Part shown: piece after piece, positions 23,501 to 34,680 of the stretch
Layout of the letters: each line of letters begins with the position of its first letter
Position numbering within the stretch: position 1 is the first letter of the stretch
Source: Euryodendron excelsum
Lineage: Eukaryota > Streptophyta > Magnoliopsida > Ericales > Pentaphylacaceae
Assembly: GCA_033060915.1 (NCBI GenBank)
Contig: CM065394.1
Location: 14,426,001 to 14,490,000, forward strand
Length of the DNA: 64,000 nt
Direction of reading: 5' to 3'
Made by a program: the position numbers and the translations under genes
Notes under the pieces: model-generated
Databases searched by the model: none
What the model was told of the DNA's origin: nothing
Seen by the model: the letters and a program-made list of their open reading frames with translations, nothing else

Positions 23501-23531
23501 AAAGGTATTGGTTTCATGGCATAAAAGGTAT
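23501..23531. other. 31-bp filler at the head-to-head junction
   Basis: The arms are mirror images starting with TAGATCTCC on each side. Between them lies a spacer containing GGTATTGGTTTCATGGCAT (23504-23522), which matches 18916-18934 inside ORF2 with one mismatch, flanked by two copies of AAAGGTAT. This looks like templated filler DNA copied from elsewhere in the virus when the arms were joined. Confidence 0.7.
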
Positions 23532-26500
23532 TAGATCTCCTGTCTTATAATCTGTCACAACTTCTAATGTTGCACAACCTATTTATACACATGATGATTT
23601 TTTCCAATCTCCTACACTGCTTCTAGATCCTCCTCTTGATCCCCAATTAAATATGATAGAACAAGAATTTATTTTTGACAAATTTATTCTGATTCATGAT
23701 TTCAATTCTCCCCAAAATACACAGGAGAAAAATTGGTTTTTAGAAACCTTTGATGAAATTGCTTGCCTTCCTATACGTGAAGAATATTATCAGTTTGTTC
23801 AAAATCACAAAATCTATTTAAGTTTCTTTGACTGTTCCAATTATTTTGACCAACTTAATGTTATTACTAATACTGAAAACCAATGGTTTACTTCAAACGA
23901 TATTATTAAACCTTCTATTCATCCCCCTCTAGAAGAAATTCATATTCAACACAGATCTAGTATTATTACTGCTTCCCCTTTCAAACTTAAGCCTGATATT
24001 TCACTTCCTAATGCCAAAGATATTTCTAATATTTTATAACAAAATAATTTTACAAATCAAATACTTAAAACTATAGGTGACCAATTAACTCGTGTAGAAA
24101 ACTTTATCAACAAAGATCAAGTCACCACGCTCACCACTACCGAAACCCCTCTATTTACACCACATGACGTCCCTTCACATCTTCAAAATGAATTAAGTGA
24201 CCCAGACTTTTCTTCTCAAATTGATCACAAACTTGCACAATTAGATCATGTTTCCTGTGTTGTTACTGCACCTGACACACCTCCATCTACTTTTAAAACT
24301 ATTAATACTTTATCTCAACCAACTCTTTCTGAAGTTGAAGCTATTGAACAAACCATGAATGATTCCCAACCTTTAGAACTTAACGGTACTCAAAATAAAA
24401 AAAAAATAGAAATATCAAAACCGCTATGAATCTAATAACACCAAAAAATTATTATCCTCGTCATACTCTTCCTGATATGTAATATGAAGAAATGAATCAA
24501 TTCACTCAAGCTGTTTATCATGGTGGTACCATTTATGAATGGAATTTTGATGGTATGACTGAATATCATATTCTTAACAAACTCCAAGAAATGACGATGG
24601 TTGCTTTAGCTTACAAAACTAAACAAAAATCTTCTGATTTTGCTGTTGCTCAAGCTTTAGTTGCTGGTTTTACTGGTCATCTTAAAGGATGGTGGGATCA
24701 TTTTTTCACCTCTACTAAACGTACTCAAATCCTTACTACAATCAAAACTGATTCAAATGGTACACCCATCAAACTGAAGATAATCAAACAATTGAAGATG
24801 CAGTTAGTACCCTTATCTTTTCCATTTCTAGGCACTTCTTAGGGCGTCCTTCCAAAGTCCAAGTTGTTACCTCTGAAATTCTCAATAATCTTCGATGTCC
24901 AAAACTTCAAGATTTTTGTTGGTATAAAGATGTTTTCTTAACCAAAGTTATGTTACGTGATGATTGTCGCCAAACACATTGGAAAGAAAAAAATTTAGAT
25001 GGTCTTCCCAAACTTTTTTCTCAAAAAGTCAAAGACAAACTCAAAGAAAATAACAATGGAGTTTTCCTTTATGAACAACTCACTTATGGTGACTTAATTA
25101 ATGCCATCCAAACCCAAGGTCTTGAACTATGTACCAACTTCAAACTTAACCAACAATTACAAAAGGATTTAGCCACTTCCAAATGTGAATTAGGCACTTT
25201 TTGCCAACAATTTGGTTTTGAAAACACCACACAAATCATACCCCCTTCACGACGCAAACCTCGCAATACTTCTGCACGTAGATTCTTTCGAAAACCAAAC
25301 CCAAGTTCCAATGTTTTTTACCAAAAACCCCATACACAATTTCCTGTCAAAACTTCTCCTTCTAAACCTAAACATATTTCTAAACACACACGAAAAGTTC
25401 CCACAAGTTACAAATATGGTATAATTGGCCATTATAAAAATCAATGTCGCATGAATCAAAAAATTAATTCTTTAGATATTGATGAAACACTTGAACAACA
25501 ACTTATGCATTTATTCTTAAATTCTGATGCTTCTGATAATCCTCCACTCTCTGATGATGAATAACAAATAGATGAAATTGTATCCCAATCTTCTCCCAAA
25601 GAAGAATCTCATACTTCTATTTCTCCTCCTGAACCTGACCAAATTATAAAAACAAATTGTCAATATCCAACCACACATACTATTAATGTTATTACAAAAG
25701 AACAAGAATTACTTCTTGATGTTATTGATAAAATTTCTAATCCTCAAGTTAAAAAAGATTACAAAAGAACAACAAAGTTTAACTTCTACTGACAAACCTA
25801 CCCAAGATATTTCATTACTAAATAACCCTTATAATCTTAATGATATTCACAAAAGATTTGATCAAACTTCTAAGTCTTCTCCTATAACTATTCAAGATTT
25901 ACAAACTAAAATCAACTCTGTCAAAAAAAAATTACGTGATTTAAAACTTGAACATAATATTTCCAAAATTGATCTTGATAATCTTAAGAATCAAGTATTA
26001 TTACTTCAACACTCTTCCTCTTCTTCTAGCCAACCTATTGTCCCAAATCCTACAAATATGTTTTTACTTTCCCAAATCTCTTATAAAAAATGGAATGTCA
26101 AAATTACTATTGTTGTCAACCAAGAATTTTGATTTGACACTATTGCCCTTTTTGACTCTGGTGCTGATCTTAATTGTATTCAAGAAGGTTTAATCCCAAA
26201 TAAATATTTTGAAAAAACACGTGAACGTCTCTTTGTTGTTGGTGGAACTCCACTCCAAATACAATAAAAACTTTCTAATGCTCATATTTGCAATAATAAT
26301 GTGTGTATCAAAACTCCTTTTGTACTTGTCAAAAACCTTTCTAGAGAAGTCATATTAGCAACTCTTTTCCTTAGTCTTCTCCAACCCTTTCAAGTTACTA
26401 CTAAAGGTATCACTACTATTCTTAATAATAATTAAATTATTTTCTCCTTTGTTTGTCCTCCTCGTACCAAAGATCTCAATACTTTAAAAAATTTTGCTAT

Positions 26501-27401
26501 TTTCCATAATACTCTCAATCTTATCCTTCGAAAAGAAAAACACTTATTATTTGTAAAAGTGGTAAAAATTAATACTCAAATTGAATGCAGCTTACAAAAT
26601 GATACTTTGCAATTAGCCATAGGTAAATTTTTAACAAAATTACAACAAGAAGTTTGTTCTGAGGTACCCAATGCTTTCTAATCTATGCACAAACATGTTG
26701 TTACTTTACCTTATGCTTCTAAATTTTCTGACTCCAAAATTCTTGCCAAAGCTCGTCCAATCTAAATGAACCATGAACTTTTTAAAAATTGCAAAAAAGA
26801 AATTCAGGATTTACTTGATAAAAAATTAACTGGTCCTAGTAGATCTCCATGGAGTTGTGTTGCCTTTTATGTCTATAAAATGCTGAGATTGAACGAGGCA
26901 CTCTCCGTCTAGTAATCAATTATAAACCTCTCAATGATGCCCTTCAATGGATTTGGTATCCTATCCCAATAAAAAAGATCTTCTTCAACGTCTCTGTCAT
27001 GCAAAAATCTTTTCAAAATTTGATATGAAATCTGGCTTTTGGCAAATTCAATTAGCTGAAAAGATCGATATAAAACTGTATTTACTTTGCCTTTTGGACA
27101 TTGTGAATGGAATGTAATGCCATTTGGTTTAAAAAATGCTCCCTCTGAATTTTGAAAAATTATGAATGATATTTTTAATTCCCATTCTCAATTCACAATT
27201 ATTTATATTAATGATGTTTTGATTTTTTCTAATTCTATTATTCAACACTGAACACATTTTGAACAATTTTTGAAAATTGTTAAACACACTGGTTTAGTCC
27301 TTTCTGCAAAGAAAATTAGTTTATTCCAAACTCGTGTCAGGTTCTTAAGTCATTATATTTATCAAGGTACAATTACCCCATTGAACGATCTATTTAATTT
27401 G
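23532..27401 (+). mobile_element. Endogenous caulimovirid copy, right arm part 1
   Basis: Mirror image of 23500-19632. It carries the coat-like region, zinc-knuckle region, protease and RT, then stops inside RT at the solo-LTR insertion (TSD ATTTG at 27397-27401). It is collinear with the left arm apart from small indels. Confidence 0.75.
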
Positions 27402-28384
27402 TGTAAGCACCCCATTTTACCCGCTCGGCAATCTTCGGCCCGACCGGATTCGGTTTCCGACATCACAACACATGCAAGCTCAAGGTGAGCCTTTCAATCT
27501 CTAATCCAGTCAACTAGTCGCTTCTTGGGTCCACAAGGATCCGCTGGAGCCTTAAGCACCATTATTCCAGGCTGTTTTCTAGACCAGGTGGTCCCAGAAA
27601 CCAATGCCATCCAGGTAGCTTCGCGGGATCGGGCGATCTCGGGGACCAACACCTTATCAAAGATTCTAGACGGTTCACTTCTGGCACCTGCTAGTCCGCC
27701 AATGTAGAATGTCCGTCATTCGGTAGTTCTCCGGGACCAGGTGTTCCCGAAGACCAACACCACCCTTCCAGGTAGCTTTCTAGGACCAGGCGTTCTCAGG
27801 AACCAATACCACCCTACATGTAGCTCTCTAAGACTAGGTGTTCCTAGAGACCAACACCGCACAGGTAGTTTTCTGAGACCGGGCGGTCTCGGGAACCAAC
27901 ACCTAGGTCAACACCGGCACCTGCTAGCCCGACTCGATGAAAAATGACCAAACCTGCTCTTTTTGGGCCTCCAGGCACGTTTTGGGAAAGTTCAAAATCC
28001 CTCAAAACGGTAAGTCCATCCTTCCAAATGTTGTCAAACCATTAGGCATCCCCCGCACGCCATTCGGTCCAAATCCGGTCCTATTCCGGCCCACTCCTGT
28101 CAAAATGACCGTTTTGCCCCCAAACGACTCAACATGGCACAAACCCCGCTGAACGGCAACGGACTCTCTCAAAACCATCCCTGAACAGTCCTACACGCCT
28201 AACACAATATACCAAACCATTTCTAACCATTTCCAGCCAACTCCGGTCAAAATGACCGTTTTGCCCCTAGAAGCCAAAAATGCCCCGAAACAGCATCGAA
28301 CTTGGGATTTCAAGCGGAGGATTCCATCACACATCCCTGTTTAACCCAAGGAACACCTACGACACTAAACTCATACGACTCGAT

Positions 28385-28830
28385 AAAAGTTCCCTGGAGG
28401 GTCTCACAGATGCTCTGCCTAAATTGTCTTTTCCCCTGACTCCCTGATTATAATGCATCGTCAACCGACTTGAGAAATGCGTAAATCAAGGAATTCTTGA
28501 AAGCTCGTCCATAGATCTTTCCATCAATACAGTTTGATCGAATAGATCACTTCCCAAAGCCCTCCATCGTACGATACAAAAACTAGAACTTTCAGCAACC
28601 CCTGGAGCGTTTCGCAGACGCTCCGCCAAGGTTGACTTTTTCTCCGATTCCCTAATCAAAACGCACCATCAAACGACTTGAGAAATGCGTAAATTTGGGA
28701 ATTCTGGAAAGTATTTCCAGAATACTTTCCATCAGTACGGTCCGATCGAATATATCGCTTCTCGAAGGCCTCGATCACACGAAACGAAGACAGCCACTTT
28801 CGAACACTCACGGAGCGTATCACAGATGCT
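28385..28830. repeat. Degenerate tandem repeat in the solo LTR U3
   Basis: A segment containing 'acttgagaaatgcgtaaat' and 'cagatgctctgc' or 'cagacgctccgc' occurs at about 28400-28530 and again at about 28610-28720, with a partial third copy of the 'cacagatgcttcgc' part at about 28820. The period is about 200 bp. Confidence 0.6.
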
Positions 28831-29161
28831 TCGCGAAAGTGTCCTTTTTGGCACACTTCCCAAGACGATATCACTCACCTCCAAACATAATTCAAACTTT
28901 TTGAAAACGTGAAAGCTCATCGGAAGCACTAGGAGAACATCCCGAGTGCGACAGGTTCCCCCGGAACCTTCCCGATTGACTCAATTATCGAGGCAAAGTT
29001 TAGACAAACCTTCTCGGTGATGGAACGTATGCTACATGCGCTCAAATTTTGATCAGATCAACTGACTTTCAATCAACGGTCGAGATTTAACCAGTACACA
29101 GGGTGCCATGTGCTATTCTGGCAATGGAACAGTACATGTGCAAGGCCTATTCCAGATTGCC

Positions 29162-29169
29162 TATAAATA
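29162..29169 (+). promoter_or_regulatory. TATA box of the solo LTR
   Basis: TATAAATA, followed about 30 bp later by a transcript-like leader (ccaagtccaaaattgatacg). It sits about 1.76 kb into the LTR, comparable to the TATA position in LTR A (about 1.65 kb from its start). Confidence 0.55.
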
Positions 29170-30580
29170 AAGGCCTCCCCCCTTGTATATTCCAAGTCCA
29201 AAATTGATACGAAACTCTGCTGAAATCACTCCAGAACCTCGAATCTTCATATATATTCTCCCCTTCCAACACTTAGGCTAGATTTCACCCCTCCTAGGCC
29301 TATACACTCCACATACAAGGCCCCATACACACTTACACACTCCACTCTAGCCTCTCAAGCCCTATTGAAGTCACTCAAGCTCCAATCAAGACATCCATTG
29401 AAGACTACAAGAGTGTTTAAGACAAAAGGTGGTATCCCTTTTTACATTTATGCTCTCCCCCACTCTTCTCTTCTCCCTCCTAGCTTACTTAGGCTATTCT
29501 TTATTTTACTCCCCATCTTTAACCCCCTTTTCTTGCATGCTTGAGCCAAGAGGGCTCCTAGATCATGCCTAGAGGAAAGCAAGTGAGAGCCACCGTGTAG
29601 GGGGACCTCTCACTAGCCTACTTTAAGATGGTATGGCCTAAAAGCCCCTTGTTTATGTGGTGAAGCCTAAAAGCCTTGTATGTGAATCATGACCCCTTGC
29701 GTATTATTATTTTGATCATGTCTTGTATGCTTGGCTTCATTTTATGTTTATTGTCATATCCCACAATGCTTGCATTGCTCTTAATTTCATGACATTTCCA
29801 AATTTTACATGTCCTTCAAAAATTGTTCCAAGAGTTGGCCCCTTGAAGCTTAGGATGAGACTTTAGGAGTCATGCCCTAGAAAATCCCTCTTAACCCCTT
29901 AATTCATACTTTTGCATCATTGCATTTCAATTCGCATAAAAGTTGCCTTCAAACTCTCTAATTTTCAAGGTTTCCATTCTCTCAAAGTTAGTGGTTAAAA
30001 TGGCCCCATGGAACCCTCTCTTGAGTGGTCTCCCTTTACATTGGCCATAGGAGCCGTAAATTGTTAGAATGGTTCCCTTTTCTCTCTATGATCGCCTAAA
30101 AATGATGTTCAAGATCTTTGATTTCTATGGTTCCTATTCTCTCAAATTTAGTGGTTAAAATGACCTCATGGAACCCTCTCTTGAGTAGCCTCCCCTTTGT
30201 TGGCCATATGAACCCTCTCTTGACGAAATGGTTCCCTTGAAAAAATGGTTTTCAAAATCCTTCTCCAAAAATGATTTCAAAAATGCATTCTCTCCATCCT
30301 CGCATCAAAAATGATTTTTCAAAAATTACCATCATTATGTTGATTTTTGACCCCTTATACTCTTGTCAAGATAGTGATTATAATGGCCATAAGGAAACCT
30401 TCCTTGGAATGGTCTCCAATCACCAACCATGTAAACCATGCTCTTGGCTAGAGTCAAAATTTTTATGGAAATGATCTTTAAAAGGGTTGTCCACCAAAGT
30501 CCCTTGCATAGCATGTTTTGTTCTTCAAAATTCTCTCCAAAAATGCATTAAACCAATTTTCAAAACCAACTTTCAATCCA

Positions 30581-30770
30581 ATCCTAGGTTAACTTGACCC
30601 TAGTTACCTAACCCTAGGTTAACTTAACCCTAGTTGCCTAACCCTAGGTTAACTTGACCCTAGTTACCCAACCCTAGGTTAACTTGACCCTAGTTACTAA
30701 ACCCTAGGTTAACTTGACCTTAGTTACTAAACCCTAGGTTAACTTGACCCTAGTTGACCAACCCTAGGCC
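30581..30770. repeat. 30-bp tandem repeat, about 6 copies
   Basis: Unit close to TAGTTACCTA + ACCCTAGGTTAACTTGACCC, repeated with an exact 30-bp period. Each unit contains CCTAGG and GTTAAC palindromes. Located in the transcribed half of the solo LTR. Confidence 0.9.
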
Positions 30771-31269
30771 AATCCTATTTTGGTTAATACACTTCAAGGT
30801 TCCAACTCTTGAACCCTTTTCTAAATGATCATTCAAATCTTCAAAATATTCTCATAGCTTATTTTTCCAAAACCTCCTACTCTCTTGACTTCAAAAAGAC
30901 AACTCCATAAACTCCGTAAATGTTCTTACATTTCGTCTTCAAGACGTTCCCAAAAATGCTTTCAAAGGGTCATAAACCTAAGGTGTCCCTAGCTCTCTCA
31001 TGGATAGGGATTCCAATGACAAGTGATAAATCAAGAACAACCTCTGAGGTTGTCCATATTAGGATTCCAAACACTTAGCCATTTTCAAAAACCACTTTCA
31101 AAAACTAATTCATCAAAACATTTTAAAGTCATGCCTCCTAGGATTTCAAAACAAGACTTCAAAAATACTTTCAAGTTCTCTTAAGTCATGCCAAATTATT
31201 TTTCCAAAACTCCCTTAGAGTCAATCCAAAAGCATTTTCAAAACACTTCACTTCCAATTTCAAGTCAAA

Positions 31270-31410
31270 ACTTCCAAGACCACAAAGTGTCTTCAACTTT
31301 CCCAAAGACCTCAAAGTGTCTTAAACTTATCCAAAGACCTCAAAGTGTCTTAAACTTATCCAAAAACCTCAAAGTGTCTTAAACTCCTTCAAAGACCAAA
31401 AGTGTCTTCT
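31270..31410. repeat. Tandem repeat of about 29 bp
   Basis: Four to five units of 'cctcaaagtgtcttaaactt-tccaaaga' near the 3' end of the solo LTR. Confidence 0.8.
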
Positions 31411-32806
31411 AACTTTCCAAAGGCCCTAATGCGCCTATCTTCCATGGGGCTCTTGCCCGAACTACGAATGACCTGATTCTCGCCAAATGAGATATGTAGG
31501 CAACCTAAAATGGTGCGGTCATAACTTTTATTTCAACCCCAATCCCATTTTCAAAAATTCCAATCAAATCAAAGTTTCTATCTCAAACTCTTTCAAAACC
31601 TCCATTATTTTCAAATTTCTTCCAAAACTTGCATCATGCATTGTTCATCCAAAAAGTGATGACTAAACCTCATTTTCCTAAAGTGGATATAAAGTGAACC
31701 ATGGTAACCGGTTATTCTAGTGAGTGAACAAAAGGGTGACTAGACATGTAGGTACCGAAAGGACAAGGTAGGGTGATGATCTTAGGATATCTTCCATACA
31801 CGTAACCAACCCCCAAACCTTAGATTTCTGTTTTCGAAAGACCAAAATGGAGTTATTTTCAAAAAGGGCTTAAACATTTCAAAAGGCTGTCAAACAACCT
31901 ATTTTCCTAAAAACCCTCTCTTGAGGGAGTTTCCAAAAACCTTTTTCAAAAACTCTAAGTTTAATCTTCGGATTAACGCTTAGTTTTAGGTGCCCTAACT
32001 CACCTTTATCACGTTAGGTGGCAACTCCTATTTTCTAAAAAGCCCTTAGTCAAATCAATTTTCAAACCTAGTCGCACTCGTCCTTCTAGGGGAACGAGTT
32101 CTAATGACAGAGTTCCGTGCTTTAGGGTCTCCGAGCCGAAAGGACATTGGACACCCAAAAACTGGAGCGCGATAATTTGCTGATAAATTTCCTGATGAAA
32201 TTAAAGATAAGAAACAATTGCAATGGTTTTTAGGAAGTCTTAATTATGTCTCTGACTTTTATCCTAATTTAAATCAAATTGCTGCTCCTCTCAGGCAACA
32301 TCATAAGAAAGACCCTCCTGCTTGGTCCAATAAACATACTAAAATCATTCAAACCCTTAAATAATATGTTCAAACCCTGCCTTGTCTCACCCTAGCCAAT
32401 CCTACTGCTTTCAAAATAGTTGAAACCGATGCCTCTGATATAGGTTATGGTGGTATTCTTAAATAAGTCCTCAATAACAAAGAATAATTGGTTAGGTTTA
32501 CCTCGGGTACTTGGAATCCTACTCAAAAGAATTGTAGTACTATTAAAAAAGAATAATTAGCAATTGTTTTATGTATTTCCAAATTTCAAAGTGATTTATT
32601 AAATCAAGAATTTTTACTTCGTATTGATTGTCAAGCTACCAAAAATATTATTTTTAAAGATATACAAAACATAGCTTCTAACCAAATCTTTGCTAGATGG
32701 CAAGCTATTCTTTCTGTTTTTTATTTTAAAATTGCTTACATTAAAGGTACTGATAATTCACTTCCAAATTTTCTTACTCAAGAATTCATATAGGGAAATT
32801 CACACC

Positions 32807-34117
32807 ATGCCTCCTAAACCTAGTTGAGATCCCAGCAAAGCCCCTACTCAAACTCAACCCAAAACCAAAGCTTCTTATGCCATGAAACCAATTCCACTCC
32901 AAACACTTCCTCCCATGTCCCCTAGTGATTGGTATAACCAAACACTTATTGACCAAACTCAACAATTATCCCAAACCTTTGCTCAAACTACAACCATTCC
33001 CCAACAACAACAAGTGGCGGCTCCTCGCCCCTCTTCTACTTCTTCTGTGGTGGCTCCTCGCCCCACTTCTTCTTCTTCTATAGTGGCTAATAACCTCATA
33101 GTCAAATCTAAATATTTTCTCAAAACTCAATATGAACAAACTATTGTTCTTTTGGAAAATCAAACATGGAATGAGGATCCATTTCAAATTCCTCCTAGAG
33201 TGTTTGCCTCGAACACACACTTTCTCCAAATCTCCCCTTTACATACCTAACAATTTTATGAATTTATCCTCATTGAAACTGATTCCATTTCTCTAAAAAA
33301 TCATTATAATCCTAATCAAACCCACATTGCCTATTCTACTGTTTACATTAAACAAATCTTAACCCAAGAACAATGGGGGCCTCATCCTCTCCGTCCCCGT
33401 CGTTTTTTTTAAGTTTACAACCCTCCTACTTTCAATTATTATGATTATCAACAAGCTTGGTTCAATACTTTCTTTTTCCAAAATCCCAAATTCAGTCACT
33501 CTTGGATGTTTACCTTCAAAAAGGATTTTCCTTTCAATTTTCCAAATTGGTTCTTTTCATGGTGGACTCACTTTGGGTCCATACCTCAAATTTTTCCTCC
33601 ATCTATCCATGAAGCATTCCTTCTCTATCAAATCCAATTCAAACCTGATAGGGCTTTTTCCAAATTCCCTTGCATTTTACATTTTATGATTCAATTTTCC
33701 ATCCCATGGATTTGTGCCTAGACCTATACAATTATTTCTCAAAATTCTTTTTCCTATCTTACCCGAAGCTTTCAGGTCAAATGGTGGGATAATTGGCCGG
33801 CTGCCCAAACCATCACCTCTCAAGCAATCCACAAATTCTTCAAACAACACCCAGCCATTGCTATGGCATCTGATCCCCAATTTCTCCTCAATTATAGCCA
33901 ATTAATTCCTCAATTAGCTGCAGCCAAATCCAAGAAGGAGCTTCGACAACACTTACTTGAAACCTTATCATCCCTCTCTGATAGTGATGATGATGAGGCT
34001 GTTTCTCCTTCCATTCCAGACCATGGTTCCCAGGCTTCTGTTGAAGACCTTGCTCAAGACAACAAAGACGATTGCTATGGCATTTTCACTCCTATCCAAA
34101 CAAGTTCAAAGAGTTGA
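32807..34117 (+). pseudogene. Caulimovirid ORF2 remnant (right copy)
   Basis: The ATG at 32807 is 13 nt after the ORF1 stop, as in the other arm. It has the same Gln/Ser/Pro-rich N-terminus, aromatic central region (FPNWFFSWWTHFG, about 33540) and acidic tail (SDSDDDEAVS, about 33980). Breaks: an early CGA-to-TGA at about 32824 and a TAA near 33248 plus frameshifts. Near 34100 a one-base indel relative to the left arm brings the stop forward to 34117; in the left arm the reading continues about 60 codons. Function unknown. Confidence 0.55.
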
Positions 34118-34360
34118 CAGGCTGACCCCAAACAAAGGCCTCTTTGAATCAATCCAACTACCAGTCAACATTCAACCAACAGTCAAAACTGCTACAACAA
34201 AAGTCAACATTGCTACAGTAAAATTGACTTTTTTACTATTCACAAAGCGACAAAACAACTATCAGTGCCGACAGCCAAACAGTTCCACCGACAGTTACTG
34301 TTCCAAATAGTTTCGGTTTTCATTTTACTATTCCAAATAGTTCTAGTTACAAATTTTGTC

Positions 34361-34368
34361 TATTTAAA
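34361..34368 (+). promoter_or_regulatory. TATA-like box of the right viral copy
   Basis: TATTTAAA after ORF2, mirrored at 17450-17443. It points right, out of the palindrome, into LTR B part 2. The (CT)n leader lies at 34416-34438. Confidence 0.45.
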
Positions 34369-34680
34369 CCATGATCCTTAATGTGTTGAGGCAGGCCAAA
34401 TTCAAAGAAACAAAACTCTCTCTCTCTCTCTCTCTCTAATAATTCTGTTGTAAGTTCAAGCTGTAAGTGCAAGATCAGATTACCTTACCTGATAATCTTC
34501 AAGCTATGTTTATTTTTCTGTAATCTTTCAATTATCAATTTCCAATTTCAATGTTTCTATCTTTTGTATTAATAATTATTTGCTTGTTCATTATTTACTT
34601 TTATTCTATGCTTATACCGTCTTATTGGCTAGTTTTAATTGCTTTCATCATTTATTATTTGTTATAAGCCGCAAACAATG

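Larger units (their letters stand above)
27402..32174 (+). mobile_element. Solo LTR of an Ogre/Tat-like element
   Basis: Starts TGTAAGCACCCC and ends GGAGCGCGATA (the expected terminal CA appears as TA). It is flanked by the direct repeat ATTTG (27397-27401 and 32175-32179) and interrupts a viral RT reading that is continuous in the other arm. It has a TATA box at 29162 and, near its end, AGGTGGCAACTCC and CTAGTCGCACTCGTCC, which match LTR B on minus near 14120-14200. It has no PBS, PPT or coding region, so it is a 4,773-bp solo LTR, formed by recombination between two LTRs. Confidence 0.8.
23532..32793 (+). pseudogene. Caulimovirid ORF1 polyprotein remnant (right copy), split by a solo LTR
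   Basis: Coding pieces lie at 23532-27401 and 32175-32793, and the terminal TAG at 32791-32793 matches the left copy. The protease active site is kept (FDSGAD, GAC at 26154-26156). The zinc knuckle has lost two cysteines (AGT at 25406-25408, TAT at 25415-25417), and the RT motif reads YIND (AAT at 27210-27212). There are many further stops, including CAA-to-TAA changes relative to the left arm (26434, 26764, and several near 32465-32560) and a CGA-to-TGA at about 26130. It shares with the left copy the TAAs at 25562, 27395 and 32362 and the frameshift near 26878. It cannot be expressed as a polyprotein. Confidence 0.7.
32175..34680 (+). mobile_element. Endogenous caulimovirid copy, right arm part 2
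   Basis: Resumes the RT/RNase H reading after the solo LTR, then ORF2 and the non-coding region with a TATA-like box and (CT)n. It ends at 34680, where E2 LTR sequence resumes. Its outer end is about 60 bp shorter than that of the left arm. Confidence 0.75.

Noticed and set aside
30581..30770. Telomere-like repeat (CCCTA words)
   Set aside because: The period is 30 bp, not 7, and the unit is not TTTAGGG-based; it lies inside an LTR.
17065..34680. The inverted viral pair as an assembly artefact (false mirror)
   Set aside because: The arms differ by about 6% in the part compared, carry private stops, and only one contains the solo LTR. A false mirror would be nearly identical. Long reads are still the final test.
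17065..34680. Reading the pair as an LTR retrotransposon with long terminal repeats
   Set aside because: The repeats are inverted, contain coding regions throughout, and there is no integrase, PPT or TG...CA end.
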